A DNA stretch of 64,000 nt from positions 521,001 through 585,000 of the forward strand of contig BTPP01000001.1 of assembly GCA_037102815.1 (NCBI GenBank), read 5' to 3'. Positions 60,290 through 64,000 of the stretch are shown here, one piece after another. The stretch comes from Neurospora intermedia. Taxonomy: Eukaryota > Ascomycota > Sordariomycetes > Sordariales > Sordariaceae. A program made the position numbers and the translations under genes. Under the pieces are notes generated by a model, which worked only from the letters and a program-made list of their open reading frames with translations, made no database searches and was not told the origin of the DNA. Each line of letters opens with the position of its first letter. Positions within the stretch are counted from its first letter, which is position 1.

Positions 60290-62630
60290 AGTTGACTATT
60301 TTACGACCTATTATAAGAATTTAGTATATAAAGATATATATTAGTATTATTTAATTATATATAGATATACATTACAAAATAGTAAAATAATATTAAATAT
60401 TCGGTAATAATTCAATCTTATTTCTATATAATTCTATTTAATATTCTTATTCAATCTATAACTAAACCTAGTTGACTACAAACAAAGCTAATTGATCGCT
60501 ACTCTATTATATATTACTACTAAAATACTTTACAATTTTTAATAAAATAATTTAATATTAGCAGTCTTACTTATATATATATAACTATTTTAATACGAAT
60601 TATTTAAAGAATTAAATTAAATTATTCTATTATATTTCTTATAATTTTATAATTATATTTATTCTTTTAACTTATTTTATTCTATATAATATTAACTATA
60701 TATTTAATATTATAGTTTTACTATTAAAATTATATAATTATTATTACTTTTAATTAAATTTATAAAAATAATATATATAAATTACTATATATTTTATATC
60801 TGTTTTATTTATTTATTAAATATTTCTTTTATAAAAAAGAGAAGTTTTAATAATAATATTATTTTTTGAATAATATATTTTAAGAAGTTTAATATATAAA
60901 TATATTTTAAAATAAAGCCTTTAATAAGTTAAAGTTTCTTTTTATATTATAATATATAAATGTATAATAATTATTAAAAGAAATTATATTTATTATTTAA
61001 ATTTAATACTATGTATATATTTTATTACATATTTCTTTTAACTATTTTAAAGTAATAATAAGTAAATACTTATACAAAGAGTATTAGTTTAATTATTTTT
61101 ACTATAAATCCTATATTAATTTATATGAATTTTAGAAATAAAAATAATACTTTATTATAATAATATTCTATATATTATTTATTATTAAAATAATTAATTA
61201 AAATATTAAAATTATTTATAATAATATTAATAAGTAATATTATTAATATATAAAATCTTTTTAGAAATATATTTATTTTAAATATTATAGATTTACAAAT
61301 ACCTTTTATATAATTGAAAAAATTAATTTATATATTAAAAGAAAAGGATAATTTAATCTCTTCTAATATATTAAAATTATAAGAGAAATAGAGTAAATAT
61401 ATTAAATGTCTATATTTCTTAATTTTTATATAATTATTTCGTATATAAAGATAATTATTTTTAGTAGCTTATAAAGTTTAAAAATAAAAAAGATTATAAG
61501 ATAATAGTTGTAAATAAAGTAGAATTTAAATAACTATAAAAGGTATAAGCTTTGTTTTATTTTGTAAAAGATAAATTAAAAATTAATAACTATTTTAATA
61601 TTCTAATTAATATATTATTTTAAAATTAAATTAAATTATAATTAAAAAGTAAAGGGATATTTATTTATAAGAATAATTTCTACTATATATAAGTAGAATT
61701 TCTAGTATTATAAAAAAAGGAAATTGTAAATAAGTTATTATTTATTATTCTCAATTGAAATTTATTTTATAAGGTTTATTCTATTATAGAAACTTAAAGG
61801 TTTTAATAATAAAATTCTTTTTTAACAACGGTTTTTTCTTTAATTTATAGAATAAGTCTTTATATACTATTTATTAAAATACTTTCTTTAAAACTCTATA
61901 AAACCTAAAACCAAATTTTATAAAAAGTAATATAATTATACTTACTTTTTCGTCTTTAAAGTAGTTTAATAATATTTAAATTATAAAAACTCATTAATAT
62001 TTAAACTTAAATAATTTATAGAAATACTTAATATTATTTAGAAAATTCAATTTTAATAATATTTAAAAGTTTATTAAATATAAATATAAAATAAAGTTAT
62101 TAATTTAAAAAAGAAAATATATATAAAACATTATATTATCTTTATTTATATACTTTCTATTTATAAAAATACTTATATATTTCTTTAATTTAATAATATA
62201 TAAAAGGGTTTTATTATAATTTACCAAAATAAATTATTTAAAAATAGGTTTAAGAAAAATACTTATTTAAAACTATAAACTATTTTTAATATTAATAAAT
62301 ATATATACTTATTATTTTATATTTATATAAATTATTTAAAGTCTTCTTACTATTCGAATATAATTTATAAAGTATAATTATAAATATATAATAGAATATA
62401 TAATCAACCAACGTTAATTAATCGTAACCAATAATTATTTTTATATATTCTTAAGAATTTTCTCTATACTTCTATACTTTACCAAACTTCAAAATATATA
62501 TATATATATAAGATACCTTATAATTCAATAGACGTAAAAGAATATAATAAATATAAATTTATAAGACGTATAATATAAGGTAAATATTTTTATAAAATAT
62601 ACGTTTAGTATTCTTACGTATCTCTCTTCT
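60290..62630. other. A+T spacer
   Basis: About 2.3 kb of almost pure A and T without coding texture, terminal repeats or recognisable elements. Confidence 0.6.
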
Positions 62631-62639
62631 ATTTTAAGG

Positions 62640-62850
62640 GCGAAGACTTAGCTACCTTACGCCTTTTCTTTTCCTCGACCAACACCTCTTCTATCTCCTC
62701 CAAATTACTAAGGGTTATCTCTTCCATTATTTTATTTTTATTCTTATCCGTCCAAAGCTCCCAAATATCCTCCTCAAACTCCTTCTTCTTCTTCTATTCG
62801 ATAGCCTTCTTCTTAAACGAGTATCTACTACTTGAGTTCGTATAGTAGTA
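62640..62850 (-). pseudogene. RIP-mutated gene-like relic rich in acidic codons
   Basis: On the minus strand the purine-rich sequence (CTTCTTCTTC-type runs on plus) reads as Glu/Lys-rich low-complexity protein with RIP-type stops. It could belong to the relic right of the GC-rich island. Family unknown. Confidence 0.3.
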
Positions 62851-62854
62851 ATAC

Positions 62855-63035
62855 ATATACGCACTGTCAGGAGGCGAAGAGCCTGCGCACCGAAGCACTC
62901 CAACGGTCGCTGCTCCGCTCCGTCGGCCGAAGCGGTAGACTAATAACGGCAGCGCCTATATCGGGTTGGGCTCGCGGGAAGGATAATCCGGCACTGCGTC
63001 GGGGCGCTAGACTAGTACGGGACTCTATAACGCTT
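62855..63035. other. GC-rich, little-mutated island inside RIP DNA
   Basis: About 180 bases with many CpG and several intact CpA/TpG sites, flanked on both sides by RIP-mutated DNA. Short open frames exist on both strands (62,832-63,047 plus; 62,867-63,094 minus) but resemble no known protein. No tRNA, 5S rRNA or LTR hallmark was recognised. Confidence 0.6.
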
Positions 63036-63099
63036 ATTAGCGGATAAATAGAGTTTGTATAGGTATAAAAGAGGTTTAACGAAGTATAATTCATTATAG

Positions 63100-64000
63100 T
63101 CGGTAGTTATTAATATATTTTTAAATTAACCCCTAACTTACCGTCCCCTACGTATAGCTACGACCGTAGTCACCTTAGCTTACCTTTCGCTTACGTTCCT
63201 AATAAATTAATAGCTCTTCCTCCGGGAATTGAGCTAATATTATTAAAATATATATACGTAACGGCCGGTTTATTTCTTATACTACCGAAGTTATTCTTCG
63301 TCCCTCTCGTATTACTACCCCTATAATTATTATAATTAAAATAATTTAACCTCCTCCGCTTTCCTTGCAATAATATTAATCTACTGTAGAGTCTATTAAA
63401 GAAAATAATAATAAAGACTACCCCTTTATACTACCTTAGACTCTCTATTTATATTTTTAAATTTTAAAAGCCGACGAGCTCGTATGTAAATAATAATTAT
63501 TCGAATTCCAATTTACTATAATTAAACTTCTCCTTAATTATTTCCCTTTATATATATCCTAATAAAATTAATTTACTTTCGTAGGCCTTACTAAATAAAA
63601 TTTAGTAGGAAATTACCCCCCTATCCCTACCGGGTTCTATTATTAAAACTACCTCTTCTATAATTAAACCTATATTTCTACTATACTTCCCTTTACTACC
63701 CCCTCGTTAGTAGCTATTACTATAATTACCCCTTTACTAATTACAATTACGCTAATTCGTATTAAATACCGTTCTAAATATAATATTATTAAATTTACTA
63801 GCGAAAATTTCTTATAACTATAGAATTACCTCTATAATATTAATACGTATTTTTAAAAATACCTCCGTACTTCCTTCTTATTTACCGTTAATTATATCGA
63901 AAATAATCCTAAGAATATATAAATTAAATATATATTAGTTCTCCGTAGTAAATCCGGGTATAATACTATTTGTAATACGTTTACGTAGAGTAATTTCCGT
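63100..64000 (-). pseudogene. RIP-mutated relic, possibly a retroelement gag region
   Basis: This continues past the window edge. On the minus strand, the segment about 63,600-63,750 reads as Arg/Gly/Ser-rich, like the basic region of some LTR-element gag proteins, and CT-rich islands (63,340-63,370, 63,640-63,700) keep a codon-like spacing. It is broken in many places. A host origin is equally possible, and no LTR lies within the window. Confidence 0.25.

Larger units (their letters stand above)
45191..64000. repeat. RIP-mutated AT-rich block (probable constitutive heterochromatin)
   Basis: To the right edge of the window the sequence is dominated by A/T, with CpA and TpG nearly absent in many lines and TpA greatly over-represented, while residual CpG persists. 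This is the footprint of repeat-induced point mutation (C to T, mainly at CpA) in Neurospora and relatives. Such blocks normally carry H3K9me3 and cytosine methylation. Within it I distinguish an LTR retrotransposon, several gene-like relics and two long spacers (54,420-56,600 and 60,290-62,630) made almost wholly of A and T. Confidence 0.92.

Noticed and set aside
62855-63035. 5S rRNA or tRNA-derived SINE
   Set aside because: No box A/box B pair, no 5S internal control region and no poly(A) or T terminator were found.

Overview
The window looks like a chromosome arm segment of a filamentous ascomycete of the Sordariales, most likely Neurospora or a very close relative. Genes have short GT..AG introns (mostly 60-120 nt) with CTAAC/CTGAC branch sites. 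Intergenic DNA carries the TAGGTAGG/GGTACC type of short repeats. From about 45.2 kb to the end the DNA is extremely AT-rich, almost free of CpA/TpG and rich in TpA, the pattern left by repeat-induced point mutation (RIP).

Bases 1-45,190 are ordinary euchromatin. A partial TauD/TfdA-like 2-oxoglutarate dioxygenase enters at the left edge (to 1081). About 10 kb with no recognisable gene follows. Next come a POS5-like mitochondrial NAD(H) kinase (minus, 11,094-12,605), divergent from a CST26-like lysophospholipid acyltransferase (13,785-15,215); a DHA1-type MFS transporter (18,452-20,731); a YTP1-like multi-pass membrane protein (21,915-23,631); intron-containing tRNA-Ser(GCT) and tRNA-Ala(TGC); a Ca3427/NMT1-like substrate-binding-fold protein (minus, 26,390-27,505); a salicylate-hydroxylase-like FAD monooxygenase (minus, 28,094-29,719); a TRI12/SIT-like MFS transporter (32,623-34,487); a fungal rhodopsin-domain (PTH11/SAT4-type) membrane protein with a Met/His/Gly-rich tail (39,024-41,234); and a large acidic protein of unknown family (minus, 41,926-44,397). 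Splice sites were assigned by hand from phase, branch sites and protein continuity. Nothing indicates a single pathway or biosynthetic cluster: these look like independent housekeeping, transport and catabolic genes, although the monooxygenase and the two exporters are the kinds of genes seen in xenobiotic handling.

Bases 45,190-64,000 form a RIP-mutated block. It contains one structurally complete but thoroughly broken Ty3/gypsy LTR retrotransposon (45,400-53,652; 239-bp LTRs, CTATA target duplications), then RIP-mutated gene-like relics (53,660-54,420, 56,848-58,340 plus, about 58,550-60,200 minus, 62,640-64,000) separated by nearly pure A+T spacers. A small GC-rich island (about 62,855-63,035) sits inside the block. 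The switch between the two compartments is abrupt and is marked by a perfect 16-bp GC palindrome (45,173-45,188).
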